Shown piece after piece: positions 53,902-62,109 of a stretch of 64,000 nt of DNA (positions are counted from its first letter, which is position 1; every line of letters starts with the position of its first letter). The stretch spans positions 186,001-250,000 of the forward strand of contig NZ_PEFF01000001.1 of NCBI RefSeq assembly GCF_002754375.1, given 5' to 3'. The stretch comes from Variovorax sp. 54. Its GTDB lineage: Bacteria > Pseudomonadota > Gammaproteobacteria > Burkholderiales > Burkholderiaceae_C. Made by a program: the position numbers and the translations under genes. Under the pieces are notes generated by a model. It saw nothing but the letters and a program-made list of their open reading frames with translations. It did no database searches and was not told where the DNA came from.

Positions 53902-55869
53902 TCAGCGCGTGCGCCGCTGGCCGGCGAGCCGCCGCACCACCGTCACCAGCCGATCGATCTCGTCGAAGGTGTTGTAGAACGCCAGCGAAGGCCGCACCGT
54001 CGTCTCGACGCCGAAGCGCCGCAGGATCGGCTGCGCACAGTGGTGTCCCGTGCGCACCGCAATGCCTTCGTCGTTGAGCGCGTGGCCCACCTCTTCGGTG
54101 GTGTAGCCGTCGAGCACGAAAGACATCACGCTCGCCTTGTCGGCCGCCGTGCCGATGAGCCGCACACCGGGAATCGCCCCGAGCTGCGCCATGCCGTACA
54201 CCAGCAGGTCGTGCTCGTAGCGCGCGATGTTCTCGATGCCGACCTTGTTCACGTAGTCGATGGCTGCGCCCAGACCCACCGCATCGGCGATGTTGCCGGT
54301 GCCGGCCTCGAACTTGTTCGGGATCGGCTGGAACACGGTCTTCTCGAAGGTGACGTCGGCAATCATGTTGCCGCCGCCCTGCCATGGGGGCATGTCTTCG
54401 AGCACCTCGCGCTTGCCCCAGACCACGCCGATGCCCGTCGGGCCGAACACCTTGTGGCCGGAGAAGACGAAGAAGTCGGCACCGAGGTCCTGCACGTCGA
54501 CCCGCATGTGCGAGACCGACTGCGCCCCATCGACCAGCGCCTTGGCGCCGGCACGGTGGGCCAGCTCGACGATCTCCTTCACCGGCACCACGGTGCCCAG
54601 CGCGTTCGAGACCTGCGTGACCGCGACGATCTTCGTGCGGTCGTTGAGCAGCTTGCGGTATTCGTCGAGCAGCACCTGGCCCGAGTCGTCCACCGGAATC
54701 ACGCGCAGCTTCGCGCCCTTGGCGGCGGCCAGCTGCTGCCACGGCACGATGTTGGCGTGGTGCTCCAGGTTCGACACGATGATCTCGTCGCCCTCGCCCA
54801 CGTGCTGGCCGCCCCAGCTCTTGGCCACGAGGTTGATGGCCTCGGTGGTGCCGCGCACGAAGATCACTTCTTCGACTTCGGGCGCGTTGATGAACTTGCG
54901 CACGCGCTCCCGTGCGCCTTCATAAGCGTCGGTTGCGCGCGCAGCCAGCTCATGCGCCGCGCGGTGGATGTTCGAGTTCTCGTGTGCGTAGAAGTGCGCG
55001 ATGCGGTCGATGACCGACTGCGGCTTGTGCGTGGTCGCCGCGTTGTCGAACCACACGAGCTGCTTGCCGTTCACGCGCTCCTGCAGGATCGGGAAGTCGC
55101 GGCGCACGGCGTGCACGTCGAACGGCGGGTGCTGGCCGCTGCCGGCGAGCGGTACGGCATCGGGGCCGCGCGGATCGGGCTTGGCTGGTATGACGAAGCC
55201 GCTGGGCAGACGCACGGCATCGACGAAGTAGAACTGCGGCTTCTCACTCCCCTGCACCTGGGATTGGCTCCCTCGCCCCTCTGGGGAGAGGGTTGGGGTG
55301 AGGGGCTGCGGCGATGGAACGCCAGCAAGTGATTGAACACCCCTGCCCTCACCCCAGCCCTCTCCCGCACGCGGGAGAGGGGGCAAGACCTGCCCCGGCG
55401 GCGAAATGGCGGAGGTCGCACCGGCCGACGGATGGCCATGGCTCTCGCTCAGGAAGTAGAACGGCGAGGCCGCCGCCTGCGGCGCCACAGGCGCGCCGAC
55501 TTGCTGCGGCACGCCCTGCACCACACCCCCCGAGCGCGGCTCGAAAGCCGGCGCCACGGACAGCACGTTGTCCGGTACACCATTGCCCGCCACCGCATGC
55601 GGCAGCAAGGCCGGCGCACGGTTCGCGAGCGAGGGCAGCTGGGTCGGCGATGCGGCCAGCACGTTGGCGCCCGGAATCTGCCCTTGCGGAATCGGCGTGC
55701 CCGGCACGCTCGGCCCGAAGCCGGCGGGACTCACCAGCGGCGAGCCCGGCGGTGCGATGTTGGCGGGAAACTGCGCGCCCGGCGGCGCGGAGAACATGGC
55801 GCTCGCCATGCGCGCGAGAACGGCCGGATCGAACGGCGCCTCGCCCGGGAACGGGGGTGTGCTGCTCAC
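53902..55869 (-). CDS. Encapsulated SufS-like cysteine desulfurase with N-terminal encapsulation domain (family 2A encapsulin cargo)
   Basis: PLP enzyme releasing sulfur from cysteine to alanine plus enzyme-bound persulfide. Of 655 residues, about 248-655 form a type II (SufS-like) desulfurase: FDNAATTHKPQSVIDRIAHF near its start, the PLP lysine K473 in SGHKVFGPTG, and the catalytic C611 in RTGHHCAQP. Residues 1-247 are Pro/Ala/Gly-rich and probably disordered, as in cargo enzymes packaged by family 2A encapsulins. It contains a hydrophobic motif FDPAVLARMASAMFSAPP (residues 13-30) and two similar motifs, SPFYFLSE (136-142) and PQFYFVDA (211-218), likely shell-docking points. Residues about 165-200 are encoded by a REP-like doublet. 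It follows the shell gene by six bases. Confidence 0.93.
   Translation of the reverse strand: MSSTPPFPGEAPFDPAVLARMASAMFSAPPGAQFPANIAPPGSPLVSPAGFGPSVPGTPIPQGQIPGANVLAASPTQLPSLANRAPALLPHAVAGNGVPDNVLSVAPAFEPRSGGVVQGVPQQVGAPVAPQAAASPFYFLSESHGHPSAGATSAISPPGQVLPPLPRAGEGWGEGRGVQSLAGVPSPQPLTPTLSPEGRGSQSQVQGSEKPQFYFVDAVRLPSGFVIPAKPDPRGPDAVPLAGSGQHPPFDVHAVRRDFPILQERVNGKQLVWFDNAATTHKPQSVIDRIAHFYAHENSNIHRAAHELAARATDAYEGARERVRKFINAPEVEEVIFVRGTTEAINLVAKSWGGQHVGEGDEIIVSNLEHHANIVPWQQLAAAKGAKLRVIPVDDSGQVLLDEYRKLLNDRTKIVAVTQVSNALGTVVPVKEIVELAHRAGAKALVDGAQSVSHMRVDVQDLGADFFVFSGHKVFGPTGIGVVWGKREVLEDMPPWQGGGNMIADVTFEKTVFQPIPNKFEAGTGNIADAVGLGAAIDYVNKVGIENIARYEHDLLVYGMAQLGAIPGVRLIGTAADKASVMSFVLDGYTTEEVGHALNDEGIAVRTGHHCAQPILRRFGVETTVRPSLAFYNTFDEIDRLVTVVRRLAGQRRTR
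55269..55382. repeat. REP-like palindromic doublet inside the cargo coding sequence
   Basis: Two inverted copies of the repeat seen at 36.78 kb. Copy one (55269-55304) reads CTCTGGGGAGAGGG then TTGGGGTGAGGGG; copy two (55346-55382) is inverted, with CCCTCACCCCAGCCCTCTCC and GCGGGAGAGGG. Both are in frame and translated as PLPRAGEGWGEGRG and PLTPTLSPEGRGS, joined by a short spacer. The insertion adds about 38 residues to the linker without a stop. Confidence 0.85.
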
Positions 55870-55875
55870 CGCGGC

Positions 55876-56808
55876 TTACTTGTAGGTGTCGGGATAGTCG
55901 TGGTACTTGCCGATCTCGACGTCGTCGAGCACGGCCAGCGCGTCGGTGGTCAGCACCGCGAGCGAGCAGTACAGCGAGATCAGGTACGACGCGATCGCAT
56001 GGTTGTTGATGCCCATGAAGCGCACCGACAGCCCCGGGCTCTGCTCGCCCGACAGGCCCGGCTGGAACAGCCCCACCACGCCCTGGCGCTTGTCGCCCAC
56101 GCGCAGCAGCAGGATCTTGCTCTTGCCGTCGGCCACCGGCACCTTGTTCGATGGAATCAGCGGAATGCCGCGCCAGGTGATGAACTGCGAACCGAACAGG
56201 CTCACGGTCGGCGGCGGCGTGCCGCGGCGCGTGGCTTCGCGGCCGAAGGCGGCGATGGCCAGCGGGTGCGTGAGGAAGAACGCGGGCTCCTTCCACACCT
56301 TGGTCAGCAGCTCGTCCAGGTCGTCGGGCGTGGGCGCGCCGGTCAGCGGAAAGATGCGCTGCTCTTCGCTCACCTGCGCCAGCAGGCCGTAGTCGGGGTT
56401 GTTGATGAGTTCGCTCTCCTGGTTCTCCTTGATCGTTTCGATCGTGAGACGCAGCTGCTCCTTGATCTGGTCGTGCGGGCTGCTGTACAGGTCGGAGATG
56501 CGGGTGTGCACGTCGAGCACGGTGCTCACGGCATTCAGATAGTGCTCGCGCGGGTTTTCTTCGTAGTCGACGAAGGTGCGCGGCAGCTGGTTCTCTTCTT
56601 CACGCGAGGTGCACGTGACCTTGATCGACTCGGGGTTCTTGACCTTGTTGACGCGGTAGATGCCTGCCTCCACCGGCACCCACTGCAGCAGGTGGGTCAG
56701 CCAGCGCGGGCTGATGGTTTCCAGCTGGGGAACGGTCTTGGTGGCGTTGGCTAGCTGGCGGGCGGCGTTGTCGCCAAGGGCGGTGGTACCACCGACTGTT
56801 GCACTCAT
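55876..56808 (-). CDS. Family 2A encapsulin shell protein (SrpI-like, HK97 fold)
   Basis: Self-assembles into a protein nanocompartment. The 310-residue sequence begins with the extended N-terminal arm typical of family 2A (LGDNAARQLANATKTVPQLE then TISPRWLTHLLQWVPVEAG). The E-loop-like segment is FVDYEENPREHYLNAVSTVL, and the axial domain and end read GINNHAIASYLISLYCSLAV and DDVEIGKYHDYPDTYK. SrpI of Synechococcus was described as sulfur-regulated, and homologues form 60-subunit shells around a cysteine desulfurase. The cargo gene follows at six bases. GGAG lies 12 bases before the ATG. Confidence 0.93.
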   Translation of the reverse strand: MSATVGGTTALGDNAARQLANATKTVPQLETISPRWLTHLLQWVPVEAGIYRVNKVKNPESIKVTCTSREEENQLPRTFVDYEENPREHYLNAVSTVLDVHTRISDLYSSPHDQIKEQLRLTIETIKENQESELINNPDYGLLAQVSEEQRIFPLTGAPTPDDLDELLTKVWKEPAFFLTHPLAIAAFGREATRRGTPPPTVSLFGSQFITWRGIPLIPSNKVPVADGKSKILLLRVGDKRQGVVGLFQPGLSGEQSPGLSVRFMGINNHAIASYLISLYCSLAVLTTDALAVLDDVEIGKYHDYPDTYK

Positions 56809-56831
56809 GGATCAAGGCTCCGTGGGTTGAG

Positions 56832-56873
56832 AGAAAGAAGAAAACACTGTGGTCCCCAGTGTCCGGGGACCAC
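56832..56873 (-). terminator. Terminator-like hairpin with an overlapping alternative stem between the Xre gene and the encapsulin gene
   Basis: Stem GTGGTCCCC/GGGGACCAC (56849-56857 with 56865-56873) with a 7-base loop is followed, reading leftward, by a T-rich run (56832-56846). A second stem ACACTG/CAGTGT (56844-56849 with 56857-56862) shares bases with the first and cannot form at the same time. The pair could act as an attenuator separating regulator and enzyme genes from abundant shell expression. Confidence 0.6.
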
Positions 56874-56883
56874 GGGTTTCCCC

Positions 56884-57153
56884 TCAACAGGCTATAGCCG
56901 CCAAGTTGATCCGCCGTGCAAGGCGCGACTGCTCCAGTTGCTCGCAACGTGCGAGCAGGTTGACGATGTTGATGCCCAGTGCAGTGGCCAACTTCTGCGC
57001 TGTAACGATCGACGGAATCACACGCCCGCGCTCGATCTCGCCCACGTACGAGCGGTTCAGATCGGAACGCTCGGCCAGCTGCTCCTGCGACCAGCCCTGC
57101 CCTTCGCGCAGCTGGCGCACGGTGACACCGAAGTCTTCGACAAAAGCCTTCAT
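56884..57153 (-). CDS. Xre-family helix-turn-helix regulator of the encapsulin operon
   Basis: An 89-residue DNA-binding protein. The HTH (about residues 8-65) reads VRQLREGQGWSQEQLAERSD then LNRSYVGEIERGRVIPSIVT. The short C-terminal tail contains Cys70 and a terminal Cys89 (INLAAIAC), which could sense thiol or persulfide state. Its ATG overlaps the serine acetyltransferase stop (ATGA), and the encapsulin gene is 75 bp downstream past a hairpin. Local autoregulation is inferred. Confidence 0.88.
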   Translation of the reverse strand: MKAFVEDFGVTVRQLREGQGWSQEQLAERSDLNRSYVGEIERGRVIPSIVTAQKLATALGINIVNLLARCEQLEQSRLARRINLAAIAC

Positions 57154-58070
57154 ACGCTGCCCGCCTTCGGTGCACTGTTGTTCTGCAGGCTGGCCTGCGT
57201 GACGCTGGCACCGGGCTTCACGTCGTCGGTGATCCACACGTTGCCGCCGATGACCGCACCCTTGCCCAGGGTCACGCGGCCCAGGATGGTGGCGCCCGCG
57301 TAGATGACCACGTCGTCCTCCACCATCGGGTGCCGCGGCAAACCCTTCTGCAGGTTGCCTTCGGCGTCGGTCGGGAAGCGCTTGGCACCGAGCGTGACGG
57401 CCTGGTACAGCCGCACGCGCTTGCCGATGACGGCCGTCTCACCGATCACGACACCCGTGCCGTGGTCGATGAAGAAGCCGGCGTCGATCGTCGCGCCCGG
57501 GTGGATGTCGATGCCGGTCTGCGCATGCGCCAGCTCGGCCACGATGCGCGCGAGCAGCGGCAGGTCGAGCTCGTAGAGCCGGTGCGCGAGGCGGTGATGG
57601 ATCATCGCGAGCACGCCCGGGTAGCACAGCAGCACCTCGTCGACGCTGCGCGCGGCCGGGTCACCCTGGTAGGCAGCGAGCACATCGCTGTCGAGCAGCC
57701 GGCGCAGGCCCGGCAACGCGTTCGCGAACTGGCGCACCGCTTCGGTGGCCGACGCATCGATCTCGCTCGCGGGGCGCGGTGCCAGCCGTGCATTGAAGTT
57801 CAGCTCGAGCCGGGCCTGCACCAGCAGCGCCTGCAAGGCGGCATCGAGCGTGTGGCCGACATAGAAATCCTCGCTCTCGTGGCGCAGGTCCGGTGGGCCG
57901 AGCCGCATCGGAAAGAGCGCGCCCTTGAGCGATTCGACGATCTGCGTCAGCGCATCGCGCGACGGAAACTCGCGCGCCCCGGGCTCGCGCGAACGGCGCT
58001 GCGAATCGCGCCACTCGTCGCGCACCTCGTGCAGTGCGCGCACGATGTCGCTCACTTCAAATTGAGCCAT
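57150..58070 (-). CDS. Serine O-acetyltransferase (EpsC/CysE family)
   Basis: Makes O-acetylserine, the cysteine precursor. Of 306 residues, an N-terminal helical domain (about 10-180) precedes a left-handed beta helix of hexapeptide repeats (185-285). The catalytic histidines are in GIDIHPGATID (His190) and FIDHGTGVVIGETAVIGKRV (His203). The C-terminal tail (QASLQNNSAPKAGSV) lacks the terminal isoleucine used to bind cysteine synthase in CysE, so it may act outside the classical complex. Serine acetyltransferase genes recur in family 2A encapsulin loci. Confidence 0.93.
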   Translation of the reverse strand: MAQFEVSDIVRALHEVRDEWRDSQRRSREPGAREFPSRDALTQIVESLKGALFPMRLGPPDLRHESEDFYVGHTLDAALQALLVQARLELNFNARLAPRPASEIDASATEAVRQFANALPGLRRLLDSDVLAAYQGDPAARSVDEVLLCYPGVLAMIHHRLAHRLYELDLPLLARIVAELAHAQTGIDIHPGATIDAGFFIDHGTGVVIGETAVIGKRVRLYQAVTLGAKRFPTDAEGNLQKGLPRHPMVEDDVVIYAGATILGRVTLGKGAVIGGNVWITDDVKPGASVTQASLQNNSAPKAGSV

Positions 58071-58107
58071 GTGTTTTTCCTCCCCTGTGTGTCTGCGTTT
58101 TTCGGAT

Positions 58108-58620
58108 TCAGTCCTGCACCCACGGCAGGCCATGAAAGCGCCAGCCGTCGGACCCGCCGCGGTGCTGCCCTGCATCGATCTCGCCCTCGAAGCCTTCGAG
58201 CACATTGAACACATGCAAGAAGCCGGCCTTCGCTGCCGCCTCGGCCGCCAGTGCCGAGCGCTTGCCGCTGCGGCACAGCAGCAGCACCACGGCCTCCTTG
58301 CCGCCGTCCTTGGCCAGCTTGGCTTCGAGTTCGCGCACGAAGCGCGGGTTGCGCGTGAGCGCGGTGCCGGTGGCCCACGCCACGTGCAGGCTCTCGGGCA
58401 CATGGCCGACGAACTTGCGCTCTTCGCCGGAGCGCACGTCGACGAGCACGGCCTGGCCGTTCTGCACCAGTTGCCAGGCCACGGGGGGCGTCACGCCGCC
58501 GGCATAGGGCCAGCCGGCTTCGGCCGCTTGTGCCTTGGCCTGTTCGAGGGCGGGCGGCAAGGCGATGACATCTTCAACTTCCACGGACATGCGGTTCGGC
58601 TCCTGTTGTACGTTGGTCAT
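58108..58620 (-). CDS. Rhodanese-domain sulfurtransferase of the encapsulin operon
   Basis: A 170-residue single rhodanese domain (about 45-170). VLVDVRSGEERKFVGHVPES is the CH2A-like segment and CRSGKRS (Cys116) the active-site loop that carries a persulfide. The C-terminal end GWRFHGLPWVQD is typical of PspE-like rhodaneses. It is the first gene of the operon, 37 bp before the acetyltransferase. Likely moves sulfane sulfur to or from the encapsulated desulfurase. An ATG ten codons downstream is an alternative start. Confidence 0.9.
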   Translation of the reverse strand: MTNVQQEPNRMSVEVEDVIALPPALEQAKAQAAEAGWPYAGGVTPPVAWQLVQNGQAVLVDVRSGEERKFVGHVPESLHVAWATGTALTRNPRFVRELEAKLAKDGGKEAVVLLLCRSGKRSALAAEAAAKAGFLHVFNVLEGFEGEIDAGQHRGGSDGWRFHGLPWVQD

Positions 58621-58648
58621 TCCATCTTCCTTGATGGCGATAACCACC

Positions 58649-58691
58649 ACTGTAGGAGTGCAACGACGAAGGTCAAACGACTCAAAAGTCG
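58649..58691 (-). promoter_or_regulatory. Candidate promoter and operator of the encapsulin operon
   Basis: Read leftward, TTGACC (58671-58676) and TACAGT (58649-58654) are separated by 16 bases, a fair sigma-70 promoter 29 bases before the rhodanese ATG. Two bases upstream of the -35 is an inverted repeat CGACT-N4-AGTCG (58678-58691), a possible regulator site. Confidence 0.5.
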
Positions 58692-58772
58692 ATTCTTAAC
58701 AACCTTGTGATCTATGGAGTTCCGGGCATGGGTGCTTCGGGGCGCGCTCCCGCCGACGGGGCACCTTGCTTC

Positions 58773-58976
58773 GCGAATGTCCCCCGGCCTGCGGCCTCCT
58801 CCTTGATTTCGCTGCGCAAGGCACCCCATCAGCGTGATCGTTGTTCAGTGCGGTCATTGATCGGAGAGCACCAGCAGCGCGTCCTCGTGCGCAGGGCATC
58901 GGGTACTCCCCGCAGCGAAATCAAGGAGGAGCGAAGCGGGGGACATTCGCGGAGGGGAGTACCCGGTGTCCTGCGC
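58773..58976. repeat. Interlocked inverted repeats upstream of the encapsulin operon
   Basis: The 445-base stretch 58621-59065 has no gene. Apart from the operon promoter it holds two inverted repeats arranged A-B-A'-B'. A (58773-58815) and A' (58911-58950) share GCGAATGTCCCCCG and CTCCTCCTTGATTTCGCTGC, differing by a short indel. B (58889-58911) and B' (58954-58976) match at 21 of 23 bases (core CGGGTACTCCCC). It is probably a chromosomal repeat family with nested insertion. Confidence 0.75.
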
Positions 58977-59065
58977 ACGCGCCCTGAAACAGCGTCTCGA
59001 GCACGCAGACGTGAAAAACCCCGGCACCAAGACAGCACCGGGGAATCGCAAAGCCCGAGGGTCCG

Positions 59066-59281
59066 TCAGAGCTTGGCGATCGAAACTTCGGTCGACTTCA
59101 CGAGGGCGACCACGTCGGAGCCCACCTTCAGCTGCAGCTCGTCGACCGAGCGCGTGGTGATGACGGAGGTGACGATGCCCCAGGCGGTTTCGACATCGAC
59201 TTCGGAGACGACGTCGCCGCGGATGATTTCGCGGACCTTGCCCTTGAACTGGTTGCGGACGTTGATGGCTTGGATGGACAT
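59066..59281 (-). CDS. Molbindin (TOBE-domain molybdopterin/molybdate-binding protein)
   Basis: A 71-residue single Mop/TOBE domain: MSIQAINVRNQFKGKVREII, then GDVVSEVDVETAWGIVTSVI and VGSDVVALVKSTEVSIAKL. Such proteins form hexamers that store molybdate or related oxyanions in the cytoplasm. It lies between the encapsulin promoter region and a nitroreductase gene. Whether it serves molybdenum homeostasis or oxyanion handling next to the sulfur genes is unknown. Confidence 0.93.
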   Translation of the reverse strand: MSIQAINVRNQFKGKVREIIRGDVVSEVDVETAWGIVTSVITTRSVDELQLKVGSDVVALVKSTEVSIAKL

Positions 59282-59335
59282 GGTGATTTCTCTTTCAGGG
59301 TTGACAGGGGTTGTGAGTGAAAAAACGGCCGGCGT

Positions 59336-59932
59336 TCAGGCGATCTCGGCCACGTCGTCGAACGCCAGCCGGGGCCCACGTTCGAAGGTGCCGGCGTGGT
59401 CGGCCACGCCGAGGTTGACGAGAAAGTTCGCGCGATAGCGGCCGTCGGGGAAGAAGGCCTTGTCGACCAGGTCGGCGTTGAAGCCCGACTGCGGCCCCGC
59501 GTCGAGCCCGAGCGAGCGCGCCGCCAGGATCAGGTAGGCGCCTTGCAGGCTGCTGTTGCGGAAGGCCGTGGCCTGCGCGGCTTCGGCGCTCTTCTCGAAG
59601 AAGGGCTTGGCGTCGTAGGCGGGGAACTGCGTGGGCAGGTGCTCGTAGAAGCGCGTGTCGTGCGCAACGATCACCGTCACGCCGGCCTGCAGCGTCTGCG
59701 CGGTGTTGCCCGCCGACACGGCCGGCTTCAGCTTGGCCTTGGCCTCCTCGCTGCGCACGAACACATAGCGCGCGGGCTGGGCGTTGTAGGCGGTCGGCCC
59801 CCACTTCACGAGGTCATACAGCTGATGGATCAGGGCGTCGGTCACGGGCACCGGCTTGAAGGCGTGCACGGTGCGCGCCTTGCGGAACAGCTGGTCGAGC
59901 GCGGCGTCGGGAATGGCTTGCAGACTGGTCAT
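59336..59932 (-). CDS. RutE/HadB-like nitroreductase-family protein (malonic semialdehyde reductase-like)
   Basis: A 198-residue flavin reductase. [20 protein letters not shown] and [18 protein letters not shown] are typical of the RutE group of nitroreductases, and [20 protein letters not shown] is the conserved C-terminal end. RutE reduces malonic semialdehyde from uracil catabolism, but no other rut genes are here, so a general NADH:flavin or quinone role is equally possible. It starts 16 bp after the metY stop and may be co-transcribed with it. Confidence 0.9.
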   Translation of the reverse strand: MTSLQAIPDAALDQLFRKARTVHAFKPVPVTDALIHQLYDLVKWGPTAYNAQPARYVFVRSEEAKAKLKPAVSAGNTAQTLQAGVTVIVAHDTRFYEHLPTQFPAYDAKPFFEKSAEAAQATAFRNSSLQGAYLILAARSLGLDAGPQSGFNADLVDKAFFPDGRYRANFLVNLGVADHAGTFERGPRLAFDDVAEIA

Positions 59933-59948
59933 ATCCTGGAACGCTGTG

Positions 59949-61238
59949 TCAGTGCGACGCGGCGGCGAGTGCCTGGTCGAGGTCGGCAATCAGGTCGTCG
60001 ATGTGCTCGATGCCCACCGACAGGCGCACCGTGTCTTCGGTGACGCCGGCCCGGGCCAGCTCTTCGGGCGACAGCTGCCGGTGCGTGGTCGATGCGGGGT
60101 GCGTGGCCAGCGAGCGCACGTCGCCGATGTTCACGAGGCGCGTGAAGAGCTTCAGCGCATCGAGGAACTTCGCGCCACCCTCGCGGCCCGCGCCGATGCC
60201 GAAGGTCAGCACGCCGCTCGAACGGCCGCCGAAGTACTTCTTCGCCAGCGCGTAGTCGGGATGGTCTTCGAGCGCGGCGTAGTTCACCCAGTTGACGGCC
60301 TTGCTTTGCTTCAAGTGCTGCGCCACCGCGAGCGCGTTGCTGCTGATGCGGTCCATGCGCAGTGCCAGCGTCTCGATGCCCTGCAGGATCAGGAAGGCGT
60401 TGAACGGCGAGATGGCCGCGCCCGTGTTGCGCAGCGGCACCACGCGCGCACGGCCGATATAGGCGGCCGGGCCCAGCGCCTCGGTGTAGACCACGCCGTG
60501 GTAGCTCACGTCGGGTTCGTTCAGGCGCTTGAAGCGCTGCTTGTGCTCGGCCCACGGGAACTTGCCCGAGTCGACGATGGCGCCACCGATGCTGGTGCCG
60601 TGGCCGCCGAGGTACTTGGTGAGCGAGTGCACCACGATGTCGGCACCGTGCTCGATGGGCCGGCTCAGGTACGGCGAGGGCACGGTGTTGTCGACGATGA
60701 GCGGCACGCCGTGGCGGTGCGCAATTTCGGCGATGGCCGCGATGTCGGTCACGTTGCCGGCTGGGTTGCCCAGCGATTCGACGAACACCGCCTTGGTCTT
60801 CTCGTCGAACAGCTTCTCGAAGCTGCTCGGGTCGCGGTGGTCCGCGAAGCGCGTGGTGATGCCGAACTGCGGCAGCGTGTGCGCGAACAGGTTGTAGGTG
60901 CCGCCGTAGAGCGCGGTGCTGCTGATGATGTTGTCACCGGCCTCGGCGATGGTCTGGATCGCGTAGGTCACGGCCGCCTGGCCCGAGGCCAGTGCCAGCG
61001 CGGCAATGCCGCCTTCGAGCGCGGCCACGCGCTGCTCCAGCACGTCCTGCGTCGGGTTGTTGATGCGCGTGTAGATGTTGCCCGGCACCTTCAGGTCGAA
61101 CAGGTCCGCGCCATGCTGCGCGCTGTCGAAGGCGTAGGCCACGGTCTGGTAGATCGGCGGCGCCACGGCACGGGTGGTGGGCTCGGGCGAATAGCCGGCG
61201 TGGACCGACAGGGTTTCGAATTTCCAGTTCTGCGACAT
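59949..61238 (-). CDS. metY: O-acetylhomoserine sulfhydrylase (MetY)
   Basis: PLP enzyme making homocysteine from O-acetylhomoserine and sulfide. The 429-residue product begins [20 protein letters not shown], with [20 protein letters not shown] typical of MetY rather than cystathionine synthases. The PLP lysine is K208 in [20 protein letters not shown]. Located between the ssu operon and the encapsulin locus, it can capture sulfite-derived sulfide for methionine. Confidence 0.95.
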   Translation of the reverse strand: MSQNWKFETLSVHAGYSPEPTTRAVAPPIYQTVAYAFDSAQHGADLFDLKVPGNIYTRINNPTQDVLEQRVAALEGGIAALALASGQAAVTYAIQTIAEAGDNIISSTALYGGTYNLFAHTLPQFGITTRFADHRDPSSFEKLFDEKTKAVFVESLGNPAGNVTDIAAIAEIAHRHGVPLIVDNTVPSPYLSRPIEHGADIVVHSLTKYLGGHGTSIGGAIVDSGKFPWAEHKQRFKRLNEPDVSYHGVVYTEALGPAAYIGRARVVPLRNTGAAISPFNAFLILQGIETLALRMDRISSNALAVAQHLKQSKAVNWVNYAALEDHPDYALAKKYFGGRSSGVLTFGIGAGREGGAKFLDALKLFTRLVNIGDVRSLATHPASTTHRQLSPEELARAGVTEDTVRLSVGIEHIDDLIADLDQALAAASH

Positions 61239-61274
61239 GCGACTGCCTTTCAAATGGGGAAGGAATGAAACGAC

Positions 61275-62105
61275 TCAAATTGCCCAGCGCAAGGCATGGG
61301 CTTGAGGTGTGAGCCAGCTGGCATCGGTGCTTTCCACATCGGTCTCTTCGGACTTCTGCAGCACCCGGTCGAGGATTCGTTTCTCGATGGCGGCAAAGGC
61401 CGGATCGCCCTGCGAGCGCGGGCGGGCCAGCGCAATGTTTTCGTCGAGCGCGATGCGGCCGTCCTCGATGAGGATCACGCGATCAGCCAGCGCCACGGCT
61501 TCCTGCACGTCGTGCGTCACCAGCAGCGCGGTGAAGCGGTGGCGCTGCCACAGGTTCTCGATGAGGCGGTGCATCTCGATGCGCGTGAGCGCGTCGAGCG
61601 CGCCCAGCGGCTCGTCGAGCAGCAGCAGGCGCGGGTGGTGCACCAGCGCACGCGCCAGGGCCACACGCTGGCGCTGCCCGCCCGACAGGCGCGCCGGCCA
61701 TTCGTTCTCGCGATCGGCCAGCCCGACATGTGCCAGCACTTCCTTGCCGCGCGCCTTGGCGTCGTTCGGCAGGCCCAGCGTCACGTTGTCGAGCACGCGG
61801 CGCCAGGGCAGGAGGCGCGCCTCCTGGAACATGATGCGCGTGTCGTCGTGCAGGCCGCTCACGGCCTTCCCGTCGGTGTACAGGCCACCGGAGCTGGCTT
61901 CTTCGAGGCCCGCGATGAGCCGCAGCAGCGTGCTCTTGCCGCAACCGCTGCGCCCGACGATGGCGATGAACTGGCCCGGCTCGATGGTGAGCTGCGTGTT
62001 GCGCAGCACCTCGCGCTCGCCATAGCGCTTGTGCAGGCCGCGCGCCTCGAGGCGCACGCCGCCGGCGATGGCGGGGGGTTGGATGTCTTTCAGAACGGCA
62101 CTCAT
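61275..62105 (-). CDS. ssuB: Aliphatic sulfonate ABC transporter ATPase SsuB
   Basis: The ATPase of the alkanesulfonate importer, 276 residues. Walker A is [20 protein letters not shown], the signature [20 protein letters not shown], and Walker [20 protein letters not shown]. The Q-loop segment [20 protein letters not shown] is typical of SsuB/TauB. It is five bases from ssuA in the unit ssuD-ssuC-ssuA-ssuB. Confidence 0.95.
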   Translation of the reverse strand: MSAVLKDIQPPAIAGGVRLEARGLHKRYGEREVLRNTQLTIEPGQFIAIVGRSGCGKSTLLRLIAGLEEASSGGLYTDGKAVSGLHDDTRIMFQEARLLPWRRVLDNVTLGLPNDAKARGKEVLAHVGLADRENEWPARLSGGQRQRVALARALVHHPRLLLLDEPLGALDALTRIEMHRLIENLWQRHRFTALLVTHDVQEAVALADRVILIEDGRIALDENIALARPRSQGDPAFAAIEKRILDRVLQKSEETDVESTDASWLTPQAHALRWAI

Positions 62106-62109
62106 GAAT

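Noticed and set aside
58621..59065. Short overlapping frames in the repeat region upstream of the rhodanese gene
   Set aside because: Both strands are open only because of GC bias; the peptides are Arg-rich, have no ribosome binding sites and overlap the inverted repeats.
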